From Gammaproteobacteria bacterium (GTDB lineage Bacteria > Pseudomonadota > Gammaproteobacteria > Steroidobacterales > Steroidobacteraceae), in NCBI GenBank assembly GCA_017577615.1, contig PKRE01000003.1, forward strand, positions 286,764 to 350,763: DNA of 64,000 nucleotides, in the 5' to 3' direction. The position numbers and the translations under genes were made by a program. Within the stretch, counting starts at the first letter, position 1; the number at the start of each line of letters is the position of its first letter. The notes beneath the pieces are model-generated. The model had not been told where the DNA came from. It ran no database searches and saw only the letters and a list, made by a program, of their open reading frames with translations. Positions 7,874-17,328 of the stretch are shown piece after piece.

Positions 7874-10576
7874 TTAGTGGGGTAATCTGATCTGCTCTTC
7901 CAGCACGAAGCTGGCCGATTGCACCGGCAAACCGGAGCCTGGCTGCCCGCCTCCAACCGTTACGACATGCTCGCCGGGGAACGTCTGTCGCACGCCGTCC
8001 CGATCGACAAAGCTCACGTCACGCAGCGACAGATCGAAGGTGACACTCCGTTGTTCGCCTGGCTGCAGCTCGATCCGTTTGAATGCCCGCAATGCAAGCC
8101 GCGGAGCACCTTCGAAGTCCGGCGGGTCGATGTAAAGCTGCACGACTTCTTCGCCGGGGCGCTCGCTGATGTTGCGGACCGTGGTGCTGACGCGCAGCAC
8201 ACGCTCCTCGCCAGCATCGAGCTTCTCGACACTGACCGGCCCGTATTCGAAGGTCGAATAGCTCAGCCCGTATCCGAACGGATACACCACGGGCCCGTCG
8301 AAATAGCGATACGTGCGTCCGTCCATCGAGTAATCGTCAAACGGCGGCAGATCGTCGACGCTGCGATAGAACGTGAGCGGTAGGCGACCGGCTGGATTCG
8401 TTTTCCCCGCAATGACGTTGCCGATCGCAAGGCCGCCCTCCTGACCGGGATACCAAGCTTCGATGATGGCGTTGGCGTTCTCCTTCGCCCAGGACAGATC
8501 CAGCGTGCTGCCGTTCATCAGCACGACGATGAATGGCTTTCCAGTGGCCTTCACTTGCTCGAGAAGCTTGCGCTGATCCGCCGGCAGGTCGATCGAGGTC
8601 TTGTCGCCGCCTGAGAAGCCTTCTATCTCGACCGGCATTTGCTCGCCTTCGAGATCAGAGCTCAAGCCGACGGCAGCAACGATGACATCCGCCTGCTCCG
8701 CAGCACGACGGAGGTCCTCCTCCGGTTGCGTTGAAACACGCTTCCACAGCACCTCGACGCCCGCGAGCAGCAATGCGTCGGCCGTCACGCGAATGGGATA
8801 GCGACGGCCCTTCTCAAGCTCGACCGTCACCATTTCTGAACGAGTGCCCCAAGGCTTGTGACGGTGCTGGGCAATCACCTTGCCGTCCAAGACGAGCTCG
8901 GCGTTCGGCCCTGTCAGCCCGATGCGGTAAGTCCCCGTCTCGGGCGGAACGACGAAGCCCGTCCAGACGACGCGGTAGTAATCGGACAGCTCCGCGAACT
9001 CGTTGCCGCGAATGGCGATGCCGGGCTCGACACGCGTCACCGTCGGCTTGCTCTTGAAGCGGATGTTACGGGTGCGCTCTGCATATTCCTCGAACGATGC
9101 GTAGCGCTTCGGCAGCACCTCATCGGCATCGAAGTATTGAGCGAGCAGCCCTGGCTTGCCGTCCGGCGTCCGCAGCGCGGAGGTCGGAATCGGGTCGCCG
9201 TCGACGATCGACGGCCCCCAAGGAACGAGTGTGACCGTTGCGTTGGGTAGCGCCTTCTTCAAGCCTTCGAACAACGAAATCGGCGGGCTCGACAATTGCG
9301 AGGAGTAGTTGCCGCGCAGCACGCGCGTCGCGTCGCCATGCGGGCCCACGACCGCAATGCGCTCCCCGCCCTTGAGCGGCAGAGTGCCATCGTTCTTGAG
9401 CAGCACCAGGCTCTTCTCCGCGCTCTTGAGCGCGAGCGCGTCGCGCTCGGGCGTCGTCACCGGTGAAGACTTGAGCTTGAGCGGCTTGCGACCTTCGAGG
9501 CCCGCAAGGTCACCGTTACGGTATCGTGCGGCGAACAGCCGGATCAGCGCGCGATCGATATCCTCCATGCTGATGAGCCCGCGCTCATAGGCCTGCTTGT
9601 AGCGCTCGCCCAATCCGCCGATATCGAAGAGCGTCGCCGTGGTGCACTCATTGTCGACACCCGCTTTCAATGCGGCCGCCGCGGCCGTGACCGGATCGGG
9701 CGCGTAGTTGTGCGGATCGTGCACATCCTTGACAGCGTCGCAATCGGAGACAACGTAGCCTCTGAACTTCCAATCCTTGCGCAGGCGCTCTCGTAGCAAG
9801 AGATCACTCACGCAGGCAGGCTGCCCGTTGACGCGGTTGTATGCGCACATGATCGAGCCGGCCTGACCTTCGACGATCGCTGCGCGGAATGCCGGCAGAT
9901 AGGTGTCTTCGAGATCGCGCGGCGAAACGAACACGTTCGCATGATGGCGGGTGGACTCGGGGCCGCTGTGAACCGCGAAGTGCTTTGGCGAGGCGATCAC
10001 ATGCGGATACTCGGGATTCGGTCCCTGCATGCCGCGGACGTACGCGACAGCCAAACGCGCAGTCAAAAACGGATCTTCGCCGTACGTTTCCTGGCCGCGT
10101 CCCCAGCGCGGATCACGAAAGATGTTGATGTTGGGCGACCATGTGTTGAGCCCCGTGCCAATGCGACCGAGACGGCCGGTCTTGCGGCCCAAGGCATGAA
10201 GCGCCCGCACTTCGACGCTGATGGCAGCAGCGACGTCGTGCACGAGCGCCTCGTCGAACGTCGCCGCCAGGCCGATGGGCTCTGGGAAATTCGTCGTCGG
10301 CACCGGACCAAGCGCACCATGCAGCGATTCGGTCCACCAGTTGTACGCAGGAATCCCTAATCTCGGGATCGCCGGCGCCGTGTTGACCAGCTGCTCAACC
10401 TTTTCGTCGAGTGTCAGCTGCGCGACCAATGCTTTCGCCTTCTCCTCTGCCCGTGAGATCGCATCGGCGCTCAGCGGCAGTGAGACCATGGTGGCCCACA
10501 ATCCTGCGCACAGAACCGCACAGCGGCGCAACGCCCAGCGTGAGTGCACAGCTGTGTCAATGCGTTCCTTCTTCAT
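7874..10576 (-). CDS. GH3 beta-glycosidase (xylosidase/glucosidase type) with PA14 insert
   Basis: Secreted exo-acting glycosidase of about 900 residues. A signal peptide (ending SLPLSADA) precedes the GH3 N-terminal barrel with YNWWTESLHG and the nucleophile aspartate in VVSDCDAV. The GH3 C-terminal sandwich is interrupted by a PA14-like segment (LLAQYFDADEVLP onward, roughly residues 480-620), and a fibronectin-III-like domain closes the protein (RPGEEVVQLYI). The NWWTESLHG signature is typical of the beta-xylosidase side of GH3. ATG at 10576 is chosen over the frame opening at 10660 because GAGGAAGAG precedes it and the signal peptide follows. It lies 56 bp after the esterase gene in the same direction. 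Xylo-oligosaccharides are a likely but unproven substrate. Confidence 0.9.
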   Translation of the reverse strand: MKKERIDTAVHSRWALRRCAVLCAGLWATMVSLPLSADAISRAEEKAKALVAQLTLDEKVEQLVNTAPAIPRLGIPAYNWWTESLHGALGPVPTTNFPEPIGLAATFDEALVHDVAAAISVEVRALHALGRKTGRLGRIGTGLNTWSPNINIFRDPRWGRGQETYGEDPFLTARLAVAYVRGMQGPNPEYPHVIASPKHFAVHSGPESTRHHANVFVSPRDLEDTYLPAFRAAIVEGQAGSIMCAYNRVNGQPACVSDLLLRERLRKDWKFRGYVVSDCDAVKDVHDPHNYAPDPVTAAAAALKAGVDNECTTATLFDIGGLGERYKQAYERGLISMEDIDRALIRLFAARYRNGDLAGLEGRKPLKLKSSPVTTPERDALALKSAEKSLVLLKNDGTLPLKGGERIAVVGPHGDATRVLRGNYSSQLSSPPISLFEGLKKALPNATVTLVPWGPSIVDGDPIPTSALRTPDGKPGLLAQYFDADEVLPKRYASFEEYAERTRNIRFKSKPTVTRVEPGIAIRGNEFAELSDYYRVVWTGFVVPPETGTYRIGLTGPNAELVLDGKVIAQHRHKPWGTRSEMVTVELEKGRRYPIRVTADALLLAGVEVLWKRVSTQPEEDLRRAAEQADVIVAAVGLSSDLEGEQMPVEIEGFSGGDKTSIDLPADQRKLLEQVKATGKPFIVVLMNGSTLDLSWAKENANAIIEAWYPGQEGGLAIGNVIAGKTNPAGRLPLTFYRSVDDLPPFDDYSMDGRTYRYFDGPVVYPFGYGLSYSTFEYGPVSVEKLDAGEERVLRVSTTVRNISERPGEEVVQLYIDPPDFEGAPRLALRAFKRIELQPGEQRSVTFDLSLRDVSFVDRDGVRQTFPGEHVVTVGGGQPGSGLPVQSASFVLEEQIRLPH

Positions 10577-10632
10577 CCTAGGCTCTTCCTCGGTGGCTCG
10601 CTGTCGGGACGCCGGAAAGGCTCGTTGCGCGT

Positions 10633-11697
10633 TCACCGGTCGCACACCGCGTCGAAACAAAGGTTGTCACTGAAAAACTTCAGCACGTGGTCTTGGAAGC
10701 GATAACCGAGCTTGTTCGTGTGATCGCCATCGTATTCCTCAAACGTGCTCTGGATTCCCCATTCATTGAGCCGCTGATGCAGCTTTGCCGTATCGACGCG
10801 CAAGCCGTCGCGATTGCCCACGTCGAGCGCGATCGCGCGATATCGCTTCAAGTTACCGATGTACTGATCCACGAATGCGAGCGGTGCATTCGCGGCCCAC
10901 TTGGCCAGCACTTCTGCCCGGGCTTGCTCGTCGCCTACCGGAAGATCGACGTAGAACGGTGGCTTGGATGGATTCGGCGACCATGCCGCGGCCGCGGCCA
11001 ACGTCGCACGCACCATGAAATGCTGTTGCTCCAGCTGTTCGCGACTCGATATCTTGGCAATACTCTCCAGCGCTTCCTGCGGCGGCGCCTCGCGGGCCGA
11101 CAGGCAGCAAGGGCTCATCAAATAGAGGCTGCCGAACACGTCCGCGTGCTTCATCCCAATACGCGCGGCACCGTACCCGCCCATCGAGTGTCCGACCAAC
11201 CCCCGACTTTCACGGCTCGGCAGTGTGCGATAGTGCGCATCGATATAGGACACCACGTCATGAGCGATGAAGCGTTCGAAGTCCCCCGTCGTCATCGAGC
11301 TCGAGTACATGGATCCGTTGTGCAGAGTCTTCGAATCGGGTAGCACAACGATCATCTCCCGTGCCCCGAGCGCGAACGCCCCTTCGATCGTCTGCGGCGC
11401 ATGGATTTCCTTGGCCCATTGTTCTGCACCGACATAGTACCCGTGCAGTGCGTAGACAACTGGATAACGCCGTTGTGGCTCGCGGGAATAACTCGGCGGC
11501 AAGAACACTAGCACGTCACGATCCGTCGCATTTCCTTCCAGATTACCTTCGAGCGACTTCCCATGGATCTTGATGCGCTCGACGGTAACAGGCTTTGCCC
11601 CCGTCACCACTGGCGGCTGTTCCGTTTGCACCTGTGCGCTTGCGGACCCGTAGAAGGAGAAGGCGAGTATCGCGAGCAATAGGCTCGTCTGGCGCAT
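10633..11697 (-). CDS. Secreted CE1-type esterase (feruloyl/acetyl-xylan esterase-like)
   Basis: Alpha/beta-hydrolase of the esterase-D / CE1 group, about 354 residues. A signal peptide (LLLAILAFSFYGSASAQ) directs export. The nucleophile elbow GHSMGG carries the catalytic serine, preceded by the oxyanion-loop motif YALHGYYVG; a late EYDGDHTNKLGY segment probably supplies the histidine. In a locus with GH51 and GH3 enzymes it would be expected to remove ferulate or acetate esters from xylan, but family members also include generic carboxylesterases. The frame opens at 11760; ATG at 11697 starts directly on the signal peptide and is preferred. It is the first gene of the esterase-GH3 pair. The stop is 56 bp before the GH3 start. 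Confidence 0.8.
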   Translation of the reverse strand: MRQTSLLLAILAFSFYGSASAQVQTEQPPVVTGAKPVTVERIKIHGKSLEGNLEGNATDRDVLVFLPPSYSREPQRRYPVVYALHGYYVGAEQWAKEIHAPQTIEGAFALGAREMIVVLPDSKTLHNGSMYSSSMTTGDFERFIAHDVVSYIDAHYRTLPSRESRGLVGHSMGGYGAARIGMKHADVFGSLYLMSPCCLSAREAPPQEALESIAKISSREQLEQQHFMVRATLAAAAAWSPNPSKPPFYVDLPVGDEQARAEVLAKWAANAPLAFVDQYIGNLKRYRAIALDVGNRDGLRVDTAKLHQRLNEWGIQSTFEEYDGDHTNKLGYRFQDHVLKFFSDNLCFDAVCDR

Positions 11698-11941
11698 TTT
11701 CCGTTGCGTGCGCAGCGGCAGGCTATGTTTGTGAAGCATAAGCATGAACTGAGCTCGCAATACACGATCGCCAAAGATTGCGCATAGTTCTACTACATGA
11801 TGCTACTACCCCAAAAGCAAAGTATCGTTCACAAGACTTGCTCTTCAAAGATCGCCTCATAATGATTCCGTTATGAGAACCGACCTCCGATTCGCGAAAC
11901 GATGTCGATCGATGACTAAAGAAATATCGTAGCGGCGTGCT

Positions 11942-12177
11942 CCATGGACGTCCTCCTTGGTGCTCCTTGGACTGGGGTGGATCGTCCTTGGACATCCATC
12001 TTTGGGGATCGTCCTTGGACATCCATCTTTTGGTTCGTTGGACAGCCGCCTGTTGCTTCGTCGCCTCCCTCCGGACGCCCACCTTGGACAGCCACCTCTT
12101 GCTTCTCCCCCCTGAACGTCTTCCTTTTGGACGACTTCCTCTTGGACAGTCACGCCTCTCTCTTATGGACACCCGCG
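11942..12177 (+). repeat. Repeat cluster A (TTGGACACCCATC family, one orientation)
   Basis: At least eight degenerate copies of a 13-bp unit near TTGGACAYCCAYC, all in the same orientation: about 11988, 12015, 12038, 12071, 12084, 12127, 12142 and 12165. Two neighbours form a 27-bp direct repeat (about 11979-12033). It lies between the polysaccharide locus and the transposase gene. No coding gene is convincing in 11698-12647. Confidence 0.8.
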
Positions 12178-12647
12178 CATTCGACGCTCAGTTGATCTTC
12201 CATTGTGGATCATCGTTCGTCTCGCACGCCCACCACTCTCCATTCTTGTCGGCCGGCGCCCTCACCGTCCTACGTCCGACCTATCACGGAGACACAACTC
12301 AACTGTGACCGCTACGCACGTAAGCGCACTTGTGGAGACGCGCTCTAAAGGACACCCATCAACTCATACGACGCGCACATTCGCAAGAAGCGATTTCGTT
12401 CGCAGCCACGAACTCCTATCTGCGCAGCAGCTGCTCAGTCCGATCCGTCGAGATCGGTCGCGCCTTTCCGCTGCGAACACGAACTCGTCTACCAATGGAT
12501 GCTTACAGGTGCGCGACCTCATGAAACGCGCACGCGACCGGTCAGCGTACAAACCGCAAGCGCGATGTCGATGTGCGCGAACTTATGGTGGCGTTTTATC
12601 CTTACGGGGGCCACCGAATAGCCACGGCGGTGGAAATTGCAGAAGGA
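12178..12647. other. Gap with no recognised feature
   Basis: About 470 bp between repeat cluster A and the 3' end of the transposase gene. The open frames here are short, overlapping and without ribosome sites or recognisable products. No repeat copies, RNA gene or clear promoter were seen. Confidence 0.5.
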
Positions 12648-13640
12648 CTACGTGGCGTAGATCAGGGCCGCGCTGCGCACGCCGCGAATCCAAGATTGTC
12701 GCAGTGTAGATGCATGCAAACGCATGGCATTAAGTCGACCCATGGCTCGACCGAAGATACTCCCTGAACGGCTTATCAAACGCCGCCAACTCTCGCATTC
12801 AATCCCGACACTCGCGAGAATCGCAGGTGCTGCTAGCGCTGAGTCCTTACGCTGCGCCCTACTGATCAACCTTCCGCTCCACTCCAGAAGCAGTACGTAG
12901 TCTCTCAGCGAGTACGGAATGGTCGAGCTGCTCGCTCTCCCTACTTCTTTGAACGGGCGCAATGGGACCATTGTGCGAGTTGGCCGACCCCGACTCTTGT
13001 TGACATTGAGCTCCTTAATCCGCTCGTAAATCGACGTGAACTCGGCCTCTGCTGGGCTCTTGGCGATACCGGCACGAATAGGATTGAGATCCACATATGC
13101 CATCGCCGTGAGAAGACCCGCTTCATCTAATAGTGCCTGCGACTTGAAACGGCCTTCCCAGAATCGGCCGGTGCATTGATCTTCTTGATTTGCTCGCCGC
13201 GCGAGGTACTCGTTCAGACAGCGCATGAACCAGCTGATGTCGTATAGGCGCGCCCGCCAGGTTTCGATGATGGCTTCTGCAGCCGCCACTTCCGCATCAA
13301 CTGCCTCGCCGCTGAGCCATCTTTTCACGAGGATAGGCAGACGGAAGAGCACCGTCCACCGTTCGACCACCTCCTTTTTCGTCCAACGTCGGGCGCGCTC
13401 GTGGTCGACGTATAGTACCAAGTGATAATGATTGCTCATGATCGCGTATGCACACACTTCAATTGCGAAGACCGAACAGAGCAACCGCAGTCTATCTATG
13501 ACCCACTGCTTTCGATGCGAATAGTCTTTGCCGGCGTACTCATCCACGCCCCAAAGCCATGCTCGGCGAACACAACGAGCTACGCAGTGGTAGTACGGCG
13601 TGTCTTGAAGAGAGACAAGCTGCTTACGTGCATAGCCCAT
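12648..13640 (-). CDS. HUH/Y1 transposase of the REP-associated (RAYT/IS200-like) type
   Basis: Single-strand DNA transposase family protein, about 330 residues. The HUH metal site is visible in SNHYHLVLYV, and the candidate nucleophile tyrosine is in AYVDLNPIRAG, a motif typical of RAYT proteins. The N-terminal segment YYHCVARCVRRAWLWG is characteristic of a subgroup common in Gammaproteobacteria. Such proteins cut and join hairpin-forming single-stranded DNA, and RAYTs are tied to short dispersed palindromic repeats rather than to ordinary insertion-sequence ends. ATG at 13640 is preferred over a TTG at 13691, though no strong ribosome site is seen at either. The gene is flanked on both sides by TTGGACACCCATC-type repeat clusters (A and B). 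That makes these repeats its candidate substrate, which is inference. Confidence 0.85.
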   Translation of the reverse strand: MGYARKQLVSLQDTPYYHCVARCVRRAWLWGVDEYAGKDYSHRKQWVIDRLRLLCSVFAIEVCAYAIMSNHYHLVLYVDHERARRWTKKEVVERWTVLFRLPILVKRWLSGEAVDAEVAAAEAIIETWRARLYDISWFMRCLNEYLARRANQEDQCTGRFWEGRFKSQALLDEAGLLTAMAYVDLNPIRAGIAKSPAEAEFTSIYERIKELNVNKSRGRPTRTMVPLRPFKEVGRASSSTIPYSLRDYVLLLEWSGRLISRAQRKDSALAAPAILASVGIECESWRRLISRSGSIFGRAMGRLNAMRLHASTLRQSWIRGVRSAALIYAT

Positions 13641-13738
13641 GCGAAGAGGATAGCAGCACCTGTGCTGCGTGGCGCCGCTCTTATGGGCCAAACAACTGAA
13701 TAATTCAGCTGCGAGGAGAAACTTCTCGGCGCGCTAGC

Positions 13739-14074
13739 AATCGTGGACAGCCATCATCGTAGCAATCGTGAACAGCCATCATCGTAGAACGGACGCTATG
13801 ACGGCACCCGCCATTGTGGACACCCACCAAGTCCCCTTCTCACTCCAAGTGAGAACCCGTGTTTCCACTTTTCGTCGGAGCCGCTGCATCGCGTGATGCA
13901 CCTGTAGGCAACCTCGCATTCATGGATGTCCATACTCGCAATACTCGGTAACCTCGCTCTGATGGGTGTCCATGACGCCCATCAGAGTACGTGTATCCGA
14001 CACAGCTATGTCCGTCACTTTATGGGCGTCCAATCTTATGCTCGTTCAACCCGGCGCTTTGATGGGTGTTCAAG
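13739..14074. repeat. Repeat cluster B (inverted orientation switch)
   Basis: Plus-orientation copies at 13743, 13768 (a 25-bp direct repeat including ATCATCGTAG) and 13816 (GTGGACACCCACC). Minus-orientation copies follow at 13921, 13960, 14021 and 14060 (TGATGGGTGT type). At 13960-13984 two opposed copies abut: arms TGATGGGTGTC and GACGCCCATCA around CAT form a strong hairpin with one G-T pair. The cluster lies between the transposase and the hydrolase module; no gene is seen in 13641-14097. Confidence 0.8.
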
Positions 14075-14097
14075 TCTGTGCTCCGATCCTGTCCCTC

Positions 14098-14985
14098 CTA
14101 CGCTGTGATCCTGCTGAGAAACGCGAGCACACGTTCGGCAATCTCCGGCAGTTTCTCCTCCAACGCGAAGTGACCGGTATTAAATATGTGCAGCTCGGCG
14201 TCGGGCACGTCACGCAAGTACGCGCGCGCCCCCTCGACGGTGAAGAAGGGATCGTTCGCACCCCACACAATCAGCGTCCGTGGCCGCGCCTCGCGCAGCC
14301 ACGCTTGCCATTTCGGGTAGCTCTGCACGTTCGTGTGGTAATCGAACGCGAGGTCGACTTGTATCTCCTTCCGGCCGGGCAGGTCCAAGAAGTACTGGTC
14401 TAATGTCCAGCCATCAGGCGGCACGAGCTCAGGCTCCTCCGTCCCGCCGACGTATTGCTCCCGCGTGAATGCCAGAGTCATGATCGACCGCACCTGTTCT
14501 TCAGCGCCGGGTTGCTCGCGACGAAGAGCGATGAAGTCACGTGCTGCGGGAGTGAGACCCTCCTCGTATGCGTTTGCGTTCTGTACGATCAACCCAGCGA
14601 TCCGCTGCGGTTGCCGACTGGCGATCCGGAAGCCCACCGGCCCGCCAAAGTCAAAAGCGTAAAGAACGAATCGATGAAGGCCAATCACGTCGCAGAAGCG
14701 CTCCATCACGTCTGCAAGCCGTTCGAAGGAATAGACAAACGTGCCACCCTGCGTGGCTGACGTCGGCGCGTCGCTGTGACCGAAACCTGGATAGTCGGGC
14801 GCCACAACTCGGTACTGTGCACCAACCACATCGATAAGACGTCGATACTGGTGTGAAGCAGACGGAAAACCATGCAACAACAGCAACGGTATTCCATCTT
14901 TCGGCCCCGCCTCCCTGTAGAAGATGCGCACGCCGTTCACGTCAGCAAAGCGGTGCACGACTCTCGGGATACGAATAGTCCTCAT
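14098..14985 (-). CDS. Alpha/beta hydrolase (epoxide hydrolase / haloalkane dehalogenase-like)
   Basis: Cytoplasmic hydrolase of about 295 residues. HGFPSASHQYR forms the oxyanion loop. The nucleophile position reads AFDFGGPVG, i.e. an aspartate as in epoxide hydrolases and dehalogenases rather than a serine. VWGANDPFF supplies the acid and NTGHFALEE the histidine. No signal peptide. ATG at 14985 follows GAGGAGAG at good spacing, so the longer frame to 15048 is rejected. It lies 10 bp downstream of the NAD(P)-binding protein gene and is co-transcribed with it, divergent from a LysR regulator. Substrate unknown; a detoxification role under LysR control is a reasonable guess. Confidence 0.82.
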   Translation of the reverse strand: MRTIRIPRVVHRFADVNGVRIFYREAGPKDGIPLLLLHGFPSASHQYRRLIDVVGAQYRVVAPDYPGFGHSDAPTSATQGGTFVYSFERLADVMERFCDVIGLHRFVLYAFDFGGPVGFRIASRQPQRIAGLIVQNANAYEEGLTPAARDFIALRREQPGAEEQVRSIMTLAFTREQYVGGTEEPELVPPDGWTLDQYFLDLPGRKEIQVDLAFDYHTNVQSYPKWQAWLREARPRTLIVWGANDPFFTVEGARAYLRDVPDAELHIFNTGHFALEEKLPEIAERVLAFLSRITA

Positions 14986-14995
14986 GGGGCTCTCC

Positions 14996-15631
14996 TCAGT
15001 AGCCAACAGTGAAACGCCGACGCTCGTGCCTCGGCGCTTCGAGTTCATCGATCATCGCGACGGCATAGTCGGCAAGTGAAATGTGGCTCTGCCCCCTTTC
15101 ATCGACCACGAGTCGATCGCTACCGATCCGGTATATCCCCGTTCGCGGACCAACTTCCAGCTGAGCCGGAGGGCTGAGCATGGTCCAGTTGAGCGACCGC
15201 TCTTCTCTCAGCATGTGCAGCGCCCGCCGTGCGCCCTCCGCAGTTGCGCGGTACATCTCAGGAAAGTCGGGTGTATCCAGGAGCTGCACACCCGGCCGAA
15301 CCTCAAGGCTACCCGCACCTCCCACGACTAGAAGCCTAGGCACTAAGGCGAGCTTTGCGGCTTCGATAATGGAACGCATGCCCCGCACGTAATAATCGAG
15401 CACATCCGGTTGCGCATGACCGCTGAAAGCGCTGATGACCGCGCCGTGTTCACGTAGCGCCTCCATCAACGCAGTCATCTGTAGTACGTCAACGCGCCGG
15501 ATTTCCACATCCAAGCCAGCAAGCTTCTCAGGACTGCGGACGATGGCCGTGACGTCGTGACCTCGCGCGAGAGCCTCCTCCAGAATCGGTCGACCCACGC
15601 GACCACTGGCACCTATCAATGCAATTCTCAT
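14996..15631 (-). CDS. NAD(P)H-binding reductase-like protein
   Basis: About 211 residues with an N-terminal Rossmann nucleotide-binding motif (ALIGASGRVGRPI), then RGHDVTAIVRSPEKL. This is the atypical short-chain dehydrogenase / NmrA-like NAD(P)H-binding group that includes YwnB-type proteins. These proteins reduce small molecules or act as redox sensors; no substrate can be assigned here. ATG at 15631 is preferred to the longer frame at 15685 because the Rossmann motif starts immediately and GGGACAG lies upstream. First gene of a two-gene unit with the hydrolase at 14098, transcribed away from lysR at 15745. Confidence 0.78.
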   Translation of the reverse strand: MRIALIGASGRVGRPILEEALARGHDVTAIVRSPEKLAGLDVEIRRVDVLQMTALMEALREHGAVISAFSGHAQPDVLDYYVRGMRSIIEAAKLALVPRLLVVGGAGSLEVRPGVQLLDTPDFPEMYRATAEGARRALHMLREERSLNWTMLSPPAQLEVGPRTGIYRIGSDRLVVDERGQSHISLADYAVAMIDELEAPRHERRRFTVGY

Positions 15632-15687
15632 GTTCTGTCCCATGGAAAACGGATTGCTTTCAGCCTGTATGCTGACTCCCGGCATCG

Positions 15688-15713
15688 GTTCGAAAAATAC
15701 GCATCAGTTGAAC
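15688..15713. promoter_or_regulatory. Candidate LysR binding site in divergent promoter
   Basis: GTTCGA and TTGAAC, separated by 14 bp, form an inverted repeat in the 113-bp gap between the divergent reductase gene and lysR. Position and shape suit a LysR-type operator controlling both directions. It is a single candidate with imperfect arms. Confidence 0.35.
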
Positions 15714-15744
15714 ACACTGTTGTCGTTCGTGAGACAATCAAACC

Positions 15745-16653
15745 ATGAGCTTTGCACGTCCCTTCGACTTGAACTCCTTGCGCTCTTTTGTCGCTGTCGC
15801 CGAGATCGGTGGCTTTACTGCCGCTGCTGAACAGATTGGTACGACGAAGGCACGGATCAGCCGCGATATCGCCCGGCTTGAGAAGCAGTTGCGCGTCGAC
15901 TTGTTCACGCGTACGACACGGCAGGTGGCGCTGACTGAAGCAGGCCGAACGCTATACGCAGAGTGCGCGTCCCTCCTGCGCAAAGTCGAGTTACTTGCAG
16001 CTCAACTCCCGCAACCGCGAACGACTTTTGCTGGCTCGCTACGCATCACTTCAACAGTGGATCTCGCAACGCAGTCGCTCGCCCAGGCCGTCGCGCGCTT
16101 TTCTACTGAGCATCCAGAGCTTCGAATCGAGCTCAGTACTAGCGATCGGATCGTCAACCTTGTAGAGGAAGGTGTCGATTTGGCGATCCGACTCGGATGG
16201 TTACGCGATTCCTCACTGCGCGCCGTCAAGCTTGGGGTATTTCAACAGCATGTTGTCGCCGCACCGTCCTATTTGGCTCGGGCAGGCACGCCAAGAAGAC
16301 CGGAAGACTTGGAGGGTCACGATTGGATTGCATTGACGAGGCTGCCGTCTCCGCTGACGTGGCGATTCATCGGTCCGGGTGGCGAAAGACGCACAGTTCG
16401 CGTGCGCGCCAGACTTCGCGTCGACACCGGTTCGGCACTCCGTGTCCTACTTGAGAGCGGTGCGGGAATTGCTGCTCTCGACAGCCTGAGCACGGCGGAA
16501 CCACTGAGGACAGGCCGACTGCAACGCGTACTTACACGTTGGTCCCTCCCTGAAGGGGGGATATACGCTGTCTACCCACCCGGCCGGCACATCGCACCCG
16601 CTGCTCGAGCCTTCGCCGACTACTATCGACGCGTGCTGAACCCTGCGGGCTAA
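15745..16653 (+). CDS. LysR-family transcriptional regulator
   Basis: Transcription factor of 302 residues, the usual LysR length. The N-terminal winged helix-turn-helix is clear (SLRSFVAVAEIGGFTAAAEQ, then ISRDIARLEKQLRVDLFTRT). The C-terminal effector-binding domain follows (GSLRITSTVDLATQ; DLAIRLGWL). It belongs to the large LTTR group that often controls divergently transcribed oxidoreductase/hydrolase genes, and here it faces such a pair (15631 and 14985). Autoregulation and control of that pair are inferred from the layout. Repeat cluster C follows directly, so the regulator and its two targets form a self-contained module between two repeat clusters. Confidence 0.88.
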   Translation: MSFARPFDLNSLRSFVAVAEIGGFTAAAEQIGTTKARISRDIARLEKQLRVDLFTRTTRQVALTEAGRTLYAECASLLRKVELLAAQLPQPRTTFAGSLRITSTVDLATQSLAQAVARFSTEHPELRIELSTSDRIVNLVEEGVDLAIRLGWLRDSSLRAVKLGVFQQHVVAAPSYLARAGTPRRPEDLEGHDWIALTRLPSPLTWRFIGPGGERRTVRVRARLRVDTGSALRVLLESGAGIAALDSLSTAEPLRTGRLQRVLTRWSLPEGGIYAVYPPGRHIAPAARAFADYYRRVLNPAG

Positions 16654-16666
16654 CGGAACTAGGCGA

Positions 16667-17100
16667 ATTGGACACCCAATCCTGAAGGGCTTGCGGATTC
16701 CGTTGTCGAGGCGCTCTTAGACAAGCGTGGCGCCCGCCCACTTGGTCTGCACAAAGCAGCGCTTGGACGCCCATTAGTCAGCCATAACATTTGGACACCC
16801 ACCGATCAGGACGGCACTTAGACGTCGACCGACGGTGATTGCATGGATGGTAATTGGACACCCACGTGGATGGTACTTGGACACCCACGAAGATGAGGAT
16901 CCATTCACCAGCTTGGGTCGACTCCAGCGGACCCGCCCGACTCTGAGTCAGCTGCGACACCCACCGTCCAAACCGACAAATCGATGGGTGTCCAATCCGT
17001 ACTCCTATTCGAACTCTTCTCCTCCAATCCGGACTTATGGGTGTCCAACATGGACAAGTCGATGGATGTCCGATTCGAACTTGGATGTCCGATTCGAACT
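16667..17100. repeat. Repeat cluster C (inverted orientation switch)
   Basis: Six plus-orientation copies (16667, 16763, 16791, 16854, 16877, 16954; e.g. TTGGACACCCACG) are followed by four minus-orientation copies (16982, 17036, 17061, 17081; e.g. GATGGGTGTCCAATC). The last two form a 20-bp tandem repeat ending in GATTCGAAC. No gene is seen between the lysR stop (16653) and the asnB-like gene (17329). Confidence 0.8.
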
Positions 17101-17328
17101 CTTTGCGCGCCGCCGCGGCGATTCCTCACGGTACCGCTTCGTGCAGTGCCTCGACATCAGCACGAAGTGCAGCTTACGTTCGGCTGTGAGAGTGCGTTAT
17201 AGCGGCGCACAGGGGTAGTGACGACCAGGCTCTGGAACCACGGGACTCACTGGGGGTCTAGTGGGAAGCCGTCGCAATGACGACAGGCTGTTATCCAACG
17301 ATCATGGGGCTTATTGCACACATCGACG

